Assembly: GCF_900115745.1 (NCBI RefSeq)
Contig: NZ_FOXP01000002.1
Coordinates: 1-64,000, forward strand
DNA length: 64,000 nucleotides
Direction: 5' to 3'
Source: Sphingomonas rubra
GTDB taxonomy: Bacteria > Pseudomonadota > Alphaproteobacteria > Sphingomonadales > Sphingomonadaceae
Both the position numbers and the translations under genes were made by a program. The notes under the pieces were generated by a model. The model saw only the letters and a program-made list of their open reading frames with translations, was not told the origin of the DNA and ran no database searches. Positions 16,380 through 25,242 of the stretch are shown in pieces; the first letter of the stretch is position 1, and every line of letters starts with the position of its first letter.

Positions 16380-17244
16380 TCTATCGGGCAAGGTGGCGGT
16401 GGTGACTGGGGCGGCGCGCGGCATCGGCCGCGCCGCCGCAGAGGCACTCGCGAAGGCGGGTGCCGACATAGTTGGGATCGACATCGCCGGGCCGGTCAGC
16501 CCCATCCTCGACCTAGCGCCCGCCACGTCGGAGGAGCTTTCCGCCACGGGCCGCGCGGTCGAGGCGGCGGGGCGGCGCTGGCTGGCGATCACGCTCGACC
16601 AGCGCGACCTGCTGGCGCTCCGCAATGCCGCCGCCGAGGTCGTCGAGACGTTCGGGGGCGTCGACATTCTGTTCGCCAATGCCGGCATCCAGGCGTTCAA
16701 GCCAATCCTCGAAATGGAGGACATCGACTGGCACGACCAGATCGACGTCAACCTGACCGGGACGATGAACGCGGTTCGCGCCTTCGCCCCCGCGATCAGG
16801 GATCGTGCCGCCGCGACGGGTCACGGCCGCATCATCGTCACCAGTTCGACGCAGGGGCAACACGGCACCAGGCACGGCGCGGCCTATTCGGCGTCGAAGT
16901 GGGGGATCATTGGGCTGATGAAGTCCGCCGCGCTGGAGTTCGGCGAATATGGCATCACCGTCAACGCGCTGATCCCCGGCTTGATCGACACCGCGCTGAC
17001 CCGGCACGAGGACCGCTACGTACAGGCGATCGAGGACGGCCGAAAGCAGCCGACCGGCAACGAGGCGAAGGACGAGCAGCTCGCGGCACAGGCGATGATC
17101 GCCAAGACGCCGCTCGGCGTGCCGTGGATCGACCCCGCCGACGTCGCGCCGATGGTCGTCTTCCTCGCCTCCGACGCGGCGCGGATGGCGAGCGGCGGCA
17201 CCTATTCGGTGACCGGCGGCGACAGCGCCCACGGCGCCGCCTGA
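16372..17244 (+). CDS. Short-chain dehydrogenase/reductase
   Basis: 290 residues. Rossmann motif VVTGAARGIGRAAAEAL near residue 9-25, NAGIQ near 104-108, catalytic Ser in the IIVTSSTQGQ strand, YSASKWGIIGL with catalytic Tyr and Lys. The insert after the cofactor motif and the late DGRKQPTGNEAKDEQ loop are like mycofactocin-associated or carveol-dehydrogenase-like SDRs, but no mycofactocin genes are nearby. NAD(P)-dependent alcohol oxidation or ketone reduction; substrate unknown. Confidence 0.92.
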   Translation: MADLSGKVAVVTGAARGIGRAAAEALAKAGADIVGIDIAGPVSPILDLAPATSEELSATGRAVEAAGRRWLAITLDQRDLLALRNAAAEVVETFGGVDILFANAGIQAFKPILEMEDIDWHDQIDVNLTGTMNAVRAFAPAIRDRAAATGHGRIIVTSSTQGQHGTRHGAAYSASKWGIIGLMKSAALEFGEYGITVNALIPGLIDTALTRHEDRYVQAIEDGRKQPTGNEAKDEQLAAQAMIAKTPLGVPWIDPADVAPMVVFLASDAARMASGGTYSVTGGDSAHGAA

Positions 17245-17264
17245 CGGACAGAGGAGAGATCGGG

Positions 17265-17729
17265 ATGAACGGAAAACGGATGGCCGGTGCGATCGCGGGC
17301 GGGCTCGTCGCCGGCCTCGGCATCACCGCGCTGATGATCGCGGGAGAGCGGAAGAGCGGCAAGCCTTCGGAACTCGCCGACCTCGAACGGACCAGCGCTC
17401 ACCGGCTCGGCGTCCACCCGGTGCCGCCGGCGGACCGACTGCCTGACGCCGCCGAGCAGGCGGTCATCCAGGGTGGCCACCTGCTGCTGTCGGCGGCGGC
17501 CGGCGCCGTGTTCGCCACCACGGTCGAGGAGGACGCTGGCGTGATCCCGTCAGGCATGGCGTTCGGGCTCGCCTTCTACGCGGCGATGCACTGGATCGCC
17601 GGGCCGTTGCTCGGCGTGAAGAAGCCGGAATGGCAGGCGGACGCCGGCACGATCGGGATGCACGCCGCCAACCACGTCGCCTTCGGTCTGGCAACCGCGG
17701 CAGGCGCGAGGCTCGCTGCGCGCGCCTGA
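17265..17729 (+). CDS. Hypothetical membrane protein (DUF1440-like)
   Basis: 154 residues from ATG 17265, with GAGGAGAG 8 bases upstream. Gly-rich hydrophobic segments at about 6-26, 70-88, 96-112 and 135-152 suggest four membrane helices. The pattern of short YagU/DUF1440-like proteins is a possible match; I am not sure. Last gene of the plus-strand run and convergent with the MDR gene, only 7 bases apart. Confidence 0.65.
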   Translation: MNGKRMAGAIAGGLVAGLGITALMIAGERKSGKPSELADLERTSAHRLGVHPVPPADRLPDAAEQAVIQGGHLLLSAAAGAVFATTVEEDAGVIPSGMAFGLAFYAAMHWIAGPLLGVKKPEWQADAGTIGMHAANHVAFGLATAAGARLAARA

Positions 17730-17736
17730 CGCAGGC

Positions 17737-18669
17737 TCACTTTACGGTGAGGATGACCTTGCCGCGGGGGTGATCGGTGCGCGCGAAGCGGTGCGCCGCC
17801 TCCACCTCGTCCAGACGTACGCGACGGGCGATCTCGACCCGGACCGTTCCGTCCGCGACGAGGTCGAGGACGTGGCCGAGCGCGACCGCGTCGGGCGTCG
17901 CGTGCCAGCGCGGCACGGTGCGCACGCCGTGCGCCGCTGCGGCCGCATCGTCGGGGTTCAGCGTGGAGACGAGGATGCCGCCGCGCTTCAGCGTCGCGAA
18001 CGACCGCTGCTGTATCTCGCCGCCCTGCGTGTCGAAGACGAGGTCGAGATTGGTCGCGATCTCCTCGAACCGTTCGGCCTTGTAGTCGATCGCAGTGTCG
18101 GCGCCGAGTGCGCGCACGAAGTCGAGGTCGCCGCCGGAGGCGGTTGCGAAGATCGTGCAGTTCTTCCAGCGCGCAAGCTGGACGGCCAAATGGCCGACGC
18201 CGCCCGCGGCGCCGTGGACCAACACCCGTTGGCCGTCCCGAAGCCCGCCATGATCGAACAGCCCCTGCCACGCGGTCATCGCCGCCAGCGGCAACGCGCC
18301 CGCGACCTCGGTCTCGACGCCGTCGGGGACGCGGACCAGCTCGTTCGCGGTGACGAGTACCTGCTCAGCTTGCGCCCCGCGCGCCTGATCGATGAAGGCG
18401 CAGACCCGGTCGCCGACCGACCAGCCCTCGAGGTCGCTGCCGACCTCGGCGATTGTGCCCGCGAGGTCGCGGCCCAGCACGATCGGCAGCTTGTCCTCGC
18501 TGACGGGCGCGTACTTGCCCTCCGCGGTCTTCCAGTCGACCGGGTTGACGCTGGCAACCTCAACCCGGACGACCGCGGCGCCGCCATCGGGCGAAGGAGC
18601 GTCGATGCGCTCGATCTGCAGCGTCTCGGGATTGGTGAAGCGATGGACGCGGACGGCGGTGATGGTCAT
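17737..18669 (-). CDS. Zinc-independent MDR oxidoreductase (quinone reductase-like)
   Basis: 310 residues. GroES-like N-terminal domain (VEVASVNPVDWKTAEG, VLGRDLAGTIAEVG), Rossmann motif VLVHGAAGGVGHLAVQLARWK at about 147-167, and C-terminal domain. The zinc-binding Cys/His set of alcohol dehydrogenases is absent, so it fits NADPH:quinone reductase-type members. Last of five genes joined by short overlaps on the minus strand (ATGA with the preceding molybdopterin subunit), suggesting its substrate is related to the oxidase. Confidence 0.9.
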   Translation of the reverse strand: MTITAVRVHRFTNPETLQIERIDAPSPDGGAAVVRVEVASVNPVDWKTAEGKYAPVSEDKLPIVLGRDLAGTIAEVGSDLEGWSVGDRVCAFIDQARGAQAEQVLVTANELVRVPDGVETEVAGALPLAAMTAWQGLFDHGGLRDGQRVLVHGAAGGVGHLAVQLARWKNCTIFATASGGDLDFVRALGADTAIDYKAERFEEIATNLDLVFDTQGGEIQQRSFATLKRGGILVSTLNPDDAAAAAHGVRTVPRWHATPDAVALGHVLDLVADGTVRVEIARRVRLDEVEAAHRFARTDHPRGKVILTVK

Positions 18670-20930
18670 GGCGCGACCTCCAGCAGCTTGTCGATCGTGA
18701 TCGGCAGCGAGCGGATGCGCTTGCCCGTCGCATGATAGATCGCGTTGGCGACGGCGGCGGCGGTGCCGACGATGCCGATCTCGCCCAAGCCCTTGACGCC
18801 GAGCGGCGTGACCTCGGGATCGGGTTCGTCGACGAAAATCACGTCGATGTCCTCGACGTCGGCGTGGGCGGGGACGTGATATTCGGCGTAATTGTGGTTC
18901 ATCCAGCGGCCGAGCGCCCGGTCAATGAACGTCTCCTCGTGCAGGGCCATGCCGATCCCCATCACCACGCCGCCGAGGATCTGGCTCCGCGCGGTGCGGG
19001 GATTGATGATCCGGCCGGCCGCCACCGCGTTGACGACGCGGGTGACGCGGACCTGGTCGAGCTCCTCGTCGACGCGGACCTCGACGAATACCGCGCTGTG
19101 CGTGTTGCGCGCCTTTCTCGCCATAGAGACCATGTCGGAGAGGCCGGGTTTGGCGGTCTCCTCCACCTCGATCACGTCCAGCCCGCCCGCGCGCATCGCG
19201 TCGGTCAGGCTGACCCGCTTGGTCGGATCACTCTTCAGGACCATCTCGCCGTCGACGAAGTCGAGGTCGTCGATCGACTTCGCTCCCCACAGCGGCCGGT
19301 CTTCGACCTCGTCCGCCGCCTTGAACAGCTTCTCGGCGACGCTGCGGCAGGCGAGCTGCACCGCGGCTCCGGTCGACGCCGCTGCCCACGATCCGCCCTC
19401 GACCGGCGCCGCCGGCAGGTCGCTGTCGCCGAGCCGCGCGGTGATGCGGTCGGGCGACAGGCCCAACGTATCGGCAGCGACCTGCGTCATCACCGTATAG
19501 GTGCCGGTGCCAATGTCGGACGACGCGCTCGCCACCTCGAGGTCGCCGTTGGCCGACAGCCGCGCGCGCGCCGAGGTCTTGGAGAATTGCGCGTCCCACA
19601 TGCCGGTGGCGACGCCCCAGCCGATCAGCTCGCGCCCTTCCTTCATCGATCGCGGCTCCGGGGCGCGCTCGGACCAGCCGAACCGCTCCGCGCCCTCGCG
19701 ATACGCCTCGCGCAGCGCCTTGGAGGTGAACGGCACCTGGTTCATCGCCTCGGTCTCGGAATAGTTGACCATGCGGAATTCGAGCGGGTCGACCTTGGCC
19801 TCGTAAGCCATCTCGTCGATCGCGATCTCGAAGAGCGCCATGCCGGTCGCGGCGCCCGGCGCGCGCATGTCAGCCGAGGTGTAAGTGTCGCGCGGCGCGA
19901 TCGTGTAATGGCCCTCGGCGTTAGGGCAGTCGTAGTTCATCATTCCCCAGGTGACGATGTCCTCCATGTTGTTCTCGAACCGCGAGGTCGAGGTGGTGGC
20001 GTCGCCGTAGATCGAGGTGAGCTTGCCGGTATGCTCGGCACCGAGCCGGATCTCGTAGGTGCATTCGGGCCGGTGCGCATGGTAGAACATCTGTTGGCGG
20101 GTCATGACGACGCGGACGGAGCGTTCGAGCAGAATCGCGCCCATCGTCGCGAGCTGCACCTGCCACTGCGGGCGCAGCCCCGACCCGAAACCTCCGCCGA
20201 CATAGGCGTTGACGACGCGTACGTCCTTCTTGGACAGCTTGAACGCGCCGGCCAGATACGCTTGCGTGTTCTGCGAGCCCTGGACCTTGTCGTAGACGGT
20301 GATCTTGCCGTCCCCGCGCCATTCGACGGTGGAGGCGTGCATCTCCATCGGGTTGTGGTGTTCGGTCGCGAGGCGGTACTCACCCGACAGCTTGAGCGCC
20401 GCCGCATCGAACGCGGTGCCCGCATCGCCGCGTGCCTTGGGAGGATGGTAGGTGTTGCGGCGCATGCCCTTGGCCGGCAGGAACTTCTCGCCAAGCGACG
20501 TGTCGAAGTCGACGTTGTGCGCCTCCGCCTCGTAGTCGATCTCGACCAGGCTGGCGGCGAAGCGGGCCGCCTCGAACGTCTCGGCGATCACCAGCGCGAT
20601 CGGCTGGCCGGCGAACAGGATGCGATCGTCGTGGAGCGCCTTGAACGGGTCGCCCGGAATGCTGAGCTCGTCTTTCCAGCTATGGTCGAGCCACGCCTGC
20701 TTGGGACGGTTCTCGTGCGTCATCACCTCGACCACGCCCGGCACCGCGCGGGCGGCGGCAGCGTCGATCGACGCGATGCGGCCCTTGGCGATGCGGGCGG
20801 GAACGGCGACGCCGTAGAGGAGGCCGGGCACCGCGTACTCGGCGGCGTATTTGGCGCGGCCGGTCACCTTGTCGGCGCCGTCGACGCGGGCGAGGGGGGT
20901 GCCGATGCCGACCTTGTGGGGAGCGTTCAT
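18666..20930 (-). CDS. Molybdopterin-binding subunit of an aldehyde/xanthine-type oxidoreductase
   Basis: 754 residues. N-terminal hammerhead domain (ARVDGADKVTGRAKYAAE), MoCo motifs YVGGGFGSGLRPQWQ and RAPGAATGMALFEIAIDE, and near the C-terminus GVKGLGEIGIVG with the active-site Glu. Family enzymes hydroxylate aldehydes or N-heterocycles, passing electrons to the 2Fe-2S and FAD subunits encoded upstream. Resembles YagR/PaoC-type periplasmic aldehyde oxidases in operon layout, but no Tat signal is seen on the small subunit here. Substrate not assigned. Confidence 0.92.
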   Translation of the reverse strand: MNAPHKVGIGTPLARVDGADKVTGRAKYAAEYAVPGLLYGVAVPARIAKGRIASIDAAAARAVPGVVEVMTHENRPKQAWLDHSWKDELSIPGDPFKALHDDRILFAGQPIALVIAETFEAARFAASLVEIDYEAEAHNVDFDTSLGEKFLPAKGMRRNTYHPPKARGDAGTAFDAAALKLSGEYRLATEHHNPMEMHASTVEWRGDGKITVYDKVQGSQNTQAYLAGAFKLSKKDVRVVNAYVGGGFGSGLRPQWQVQLATMGAILLERSVRVVMTRQQMFYHAHRPECTYEIRLGAEHTGKLTSIYGDATTSTSRFENNMEDIVTWGMMNYDCPNAEGHYTIAPRDTYTSADMRAPGAATGMALFEIAIDEMAYEAKVDPLEFRMVNYSETEAMNQVPFTSKALREAYREGAERFGWSERAPEPRSMKEGRELIGWGVATGMWDAQFSKTSARARLSANGDLEVASASSDIGTGTYTVMTQVAADTLGLSPDRITARLGDSDLPAAPVEGGSWAAASTGAAVQLACRSVAEKLFKAADEVEDRPLWGAKSIDDLDFVDGEMVLKSDPTKRVSLTDAMRAGGLDVIEVEETAKPGLSDMVSMARKARNTHSAVFVEVRVDEELDQVRVTRVVNAVAAGRIINPRTARSQILGGVVMGIGMALHEETFIDRALGRWMNHNYAEYHVPAHADVEDIDVIFVDEPDPEVTPLGVKGLGEIGIVGTAAAVANAIYHATGKRIRSLPITIDKLLEVAP

Positions 20931-20941
20931 GGTGGTGATCC

Positions 20942-21951
20942 TCAGCGAATGCGCTTGTCGGTCTGCGACTGCGGTGTGCCGGCGGCAGCCTGCGCGAGCG
21001 CGCGGACGATCGCCTTGTGGGCGAGCCCGATCTTGAAGCCGTTGTCGCCCTGGCCGACCGCGCCGGCGAGGAGCGCGCGCGCGGCGGTGTCGAACACGGT
21101 GTCGGAGGGACGCTCGTTCTTGATCGCCTCCTCCGCTTCGATCCGCCGCCAGGGCTTGTGGGCGACGCCGCCGAGCGCGATCCGCACGTCGGCGATCCGG
21201 TCGCCTTCCAGCCGCATCGCCACCGCCACCGAGACGAGCGCGAAGGCGTACGACAATCGGTCACGTAGCTTGAGATAGGAGTAGTGAGTCGAGAAGTCCT
21301 CCGCCGGGAGGTCGATGGCGGTGACCAGCTCGCCCTGCTTCAGATTGTTGTCGCGCCACGGCTCGTCGCCGGGCAGCCGGTGATAGTCGGCGAAGGCGAT
21401 CGTGCGATCTCCCTCCGGCCCCGTCACCTGCACCTGCGCCTCAAGCGCGGCGAGCGCGACGCACATGTCGGACGGGTGGGTTGCGATGCATTGGTCGCTC
21501 GCGCCCAGGATGGCGTGGATGCGGTTAACCCCGCCGATCGCGCCGCAGCCCTGCCCCGGCACGCGCTTGTTGCAGGGCGTGTCGACGTCGTAGAAATAAT
21601 AGCAGCGGGTGCGCTGGTTGAGGTTGCCGCCGTTGGTCGCCGCGTTGCGCAGCTGCGGCGACGCGCCCGCCAGGATCGCGGAGGCGAGGAGCGGATAGCG
21701 TGACTGGACCCGCTCGTCATAGGCGGTGTCGGCGTTGGTCGCGAGTGCGCCGAGCCGGAGACCGCCATCGTCCCGGTCGGTGATCCGCGCCAGCGGCAGA
21801 CGGTTGATGTCGACCACCTCGAGCGGCCGGGCGACGTTCTCCTTCATCAGGTCGATGAGGTTGGTGCCGCCCGCCAGATAGGCGACGTGGTCGCCCGCGC
21901 CGTCGCGCACCGCCTCGGCCACGTCGTCGGGACGGGCATAGTCGAAGCGGA

Positions 21952-21955
<4 letters not shown>
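20942..21955 (-). CDS. FAD-binding subunit of the molybdenum oxidoreductase
   Basis: 337 residues from ATG 21955, overlapping the 2Fe-2S subunit stop by four bases. FAD-binding motif YLAGGTNLIDLMKENV near residue 25-40 and NAATNGGNLNQRTRC near 105-120. A Cys-rich insert (RCYYFYDVDTPCNKRVPGQGCGA) is like that in PaoB/YagS-type subunits, which hold an additional 4Fe-4S cluster. That supports an aldehyde oxidase (Pao/Yag) type over classical xanthine dehydrogenase. Confidence 0.92.
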
Positions 21956-22475
<520 letters not shown>

Positions 22476-22479
<4 letters not shown>

Positions 22480-23561
22480 GCTGGGATCTCCTCGATCGAT
22501 GCCGTATTCGCGGCGGCGACGCCGTTCTCGCGGTGGCGGAAGTCGCTGAGCGCCTGGTAGACCTGGAGCCGCGCGCGCATCACGCCGCCGAGCGGCCGGT
22601 GCGCCGCCAGGCTCTGCGCGGGGCGGAAGGTCATCACCTCGTCGAAGTAGCGGACGCGTTCCGGGCTGTAGGCGGCCTGCCGCGGCAGCCGGATGGTCGC
22701 GACGGTGCGATACTGGCTCGCCTGCGCCGGCCACTCGACCGAGGCATCCTCAATGGGCTGGGTCTCGGCATCGGCCCAGAGCTGCACGCGCAGGTCGAAG
22801 ACGGCGTCGTGCTCGTTGAAGTATTCGATCGCCGCGTGGCGGAAGCCGTCCTCGTCCTGGTGCGGGTCGAGCTGCCAGTCGTCGAGCGCGTCCTGGTAGG
22901 TCGAGGAGGGGAAGGTGCCGAGCTTGGCGACATAGTCGCCGTAGCGGACTGGGCACTGGCTGAAGTAATAGTCGTCGAGCGGATGGCTGTACGGGTGGCC
23001 ATAGAAGTCGAGCGTCGGGCTGGGGCCGCCCGCGACAGCGTTCAGGACCTTGTTGATGTTGCGCGCTATCGACGAGGCGGCACTCTTCACGCCCTCCGGC
23101 ATCGGGGTCGTCGCGCCGATCTTCTTCGCCTGGCTAAGGAAGCCCGCCGCCGTTCCGGCCGGGAAGGTCGGTCCGCTAGCGAAGACGAAGTCCTGGGTCG
23201 GCGCGTCGTGGCCGGGCAGCTTCTCGCCCTCGACCCCGAACACCTTGATGGCCATGCCGCGGTGGGTCGAAACACGGTCGCCGAGATGCTCGCCGGGGCC
23301 CTGCGCGAAGCGGACCGCGACGGGGAAGGTGCCGCCGTTGGCGAACAGCCCCTGCGCCAGCTCGGGCGGCAGGTCGTCCGCAACCGTCATCTCGCCGAGA
23401 ACGCAGGCCGTGCTCTTGGCGTGGCTGGCGCGCACCGCGTGACCCTCGCGCTTCTCGACGACCTCGCTCTCTTGCGTCATCCCCTTGATGATGCCGTCGA
23501 TCGACTCCTGCTCGTCGTCTTCCAGGGTCTCGACGTCGTCGCTGTAGCGCAGGTAGGTCAT
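22476..23561 (-). CDS. Catalase-family heme protein
   Basis: 361 residues from ATG 23561; a longer in-frame start adds 17 basic residues. It has catalase-like wording but is shorter than catalases: RASHAKSTACVLGEMTV with a His where the distal catalase His stands, GLFANGGTFPVAVRFAQGPGEHLGDR, GMAIKVFGV, TQDFVFASGPTF. The C-terminal part carries FDEVMTFRPAQSLAAHRPLGGVMRARLQVYQALSDFRHREN with a Tyr as possible proximal ligand. Probably peroxide-related or heme-dependent oxidation. First gene of the operon with the molybdenum oxidoreductase, which produces peroxide when it uses oxygen. Confidence 0.85.
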
Positions 23562-23735
23562 GCTTCTCTCCCCTCGGCGCGACGCTTTCCGCTCGCGTTC
23601 CGGCATCAACAATTGAGAACCGGCGGGGCGAGGATCGGTTCAGCAAATAGCCATGGGGTTTACCTGAATTAATCAGTTTCCATGAGATCGGGGGAACCCG
23701 AACGGATCGCTGCTTACAGGTCACGACCAATGTCG

Positions 23736-24122
23736 TCATCGCCCGCGGTCGCCGGGCCGGGTGGCCTCCTTCCCGGATGCCTTCTGCCACGGCCACCGTC
23801 CCTCGATCTCCACCTCCAGCGAGAAGCTGAGGAACGTGCGGATCAGGACGATGCCGGCGAGGACGATCAGGCTGCGGATCGTCGGCTCCACCGCCACGGT
23901 GTTGATGATGTCCGCCGCGACCAGGAACTCGAGCCCGAGCAGGATCGACTGGCCAAGACTGGAGCGGAAGCGCGACACCAGCTGGTCGCGCGACGCCGAA
24001 CGTCGTGCCATCCGCACGAGGAAGGTCCCCAGGGCGCCGAACGACCCCACGACGATGATCGCGGTGCCGACGATCTCGACCACGCGCGTGACCAGGTGTA
24101 CCCAAGCCGCTTCGTCCATCAC
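23736..24122 (-). CDS. DUF1622 membrane protein
   Basis: 128 residues. Hydrophobic segments at about 18-38, 60-78 and 83-101 with a basic loop between. The pattern (VVEIVGTAIIVVGSFGALGTFLV, RSSLGQSILLGLEFLVAADIINTV, FLSFSLEVEIEGRWPW) is that of DUF1622. Function unknown. It lies 12 bases downstream of the exchanger gene and is probably co-transcribed with it. Confidence 0.85.
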   Translation of the reverse strand: MMDEAAWVHLVTRVVEIVGTAIIVVGSFGALGTFLVRMARRSASRDQLVSRFRSSLGQSILLGLEFLVAADIINTVAVEPTIRSLIVLAGIVLIRTFLSFSLEVEIEGRWPWQKASGKEATRPGDRGR

Positions 24123-24134
24123 GATCCCGTCTCC

Positions 24135-25214
24135 TCAAGCCTTACCGAGGGCTATGGCGAACAGGCCGGCAGTGCCGATGGCGTAGAGGATGAGCACCGC
24201 GAGCGAGTCGATTCCCATCCCGAGCACCCGCCGCTTCGGCCGGAAGATCAGCCCGGCCAGGTAGACGCTGGTCAGGAGGACCGCGAGCCCGGCGAGATAG
24301 ATGTCGGTGGCCTGCGCCTGCGGTAGCACCGCCTGTCCGGAGATCAGCGTCGCCAAGAGGAAGAGCACGGGCAGGAAGGCGTTGCCGCCGAAGATGTCGC
24401 TGATCGCGAGCTGGTAGTCGCCCGCTCGCGCGGAGGTGAGCCCCGTCGACAGCTCGGGCAGCGACGTCGCCGCCGCCAGCACGGTCGCGCCGAACAGCAC
24501 GCCGCTCATGCCAATATGGTCGGCGATGCCGTCGCCCGCCCGCTCCAGCACGACGCCGGCGACAAGCGTCACGATCGCCGCGATGAGGAAGACGAAGGTC
24601 GTGCGGGCGGTGCTACGACCCTTGTCGGTCGCCTGCTGCTCCGTCTCGGCCTGCGAGTGACCCTTGGGCTCCGCCTGCGTGTCCGGCGCGTCGCCGCTGC
24701 TGTCGTGCCAGGGCAGATTCTTGTTCGCGCGCCCGATCAGCCAGACGCCGAGCATCCAGACCAGTGCGATGGCGAGCGCATCCGGCCCGATGCGGAACGC
24801 GACGAGCGAGCCCGGCAACTGCGTTCCCATAATGGCGATGATGAGCACCGCGACGACCAGCAGCCCCTCGATCACCAGCGTCAGGCTGGCCGCCTTGTAG
24901 GTCAGCGACACCTTCTCGCGCATGCCGAAGGCGTCGAGTGCGACCAGCACCAGCGTCTGGATGCCGATCCCGCCCAGGATGTTGCCGACCGCGACGCCGA
25001 GGTTGTTCGATGCCGCGGCGCTGGCGGTGATCGCGATCTCGGGCAGGTTGGTGGCGATCGCCAGCAGGATTACGCCGCCCAGTGCCTGCCCCAGGCCTAA
25101 TCGCCGCGACAGCACGTCGGTCGTGTTGGACAACTGCACGCCCGCTACCCAGATCGCCGCGGCGGCGACCGCGAAGATGCCGAGCAGGGGCAGGAGCGAC
25201 AGGGACTGGAACAT
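24135..25214 (-). CDS. Sodium/calcium exchanger family (CaCA) protein
   Basis: 359 residues from ATG 25214. Two inverted membrane repeats, each with the ion-binding alpha motif: ATNLPEIAITASAAASNN with VGNILGG in the first half, ATSLPELSTGLTSARAGDYQLAISDIFGGN in the second. A polar acidic/Gln-rich loop at about 185-215 separates them. Inner-membrane cation antiporter; whether Ca, Na/H or another ion is unknown. Confidence 0.9.
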   Translation of the reverse strand: MFQSLSLLPLLGIFAVAAAAIWVAGVQLSNTTDVLSRRLGLGQALGGVILLAIATNLPEIAITASAAASNNLGVAVGNILGGIGIQTLVLVALDAFGMREKVSLTYKAASLTLVIEGLLVVAVLIIAIMGTQLPGSLVAFRIGPDALAIALVWMLGVWLIGRANKNLPWHDSSGDAPDTQAEPKGHSQAETEQQATDKGRSTARTTFVFLIAAIVTLVAGVVLERAGDGIADHIGMSGVLFGATVLAAATSLPELSTGLTSARAGDYQLAISDIFGGNAFLPVLFLLATLISGQAVLPQAQATDIYLAGLAVLLTSVYLAGLIFRPKRRVLGMGIDSLAVLILYAIGTAGLFAIALGKA

Positions 25215-25242
25215 GGTCGATCGCTCCGAAAAACAAACAGGC

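Noticed and set aside
18732-21278. 848-codon plus-strand open frame opposite the molybdopterin subunit
   Set aside because: Shadow of the minus-strand oxidase gene; no conserved motif and Arg/Asp/Leu-biased.
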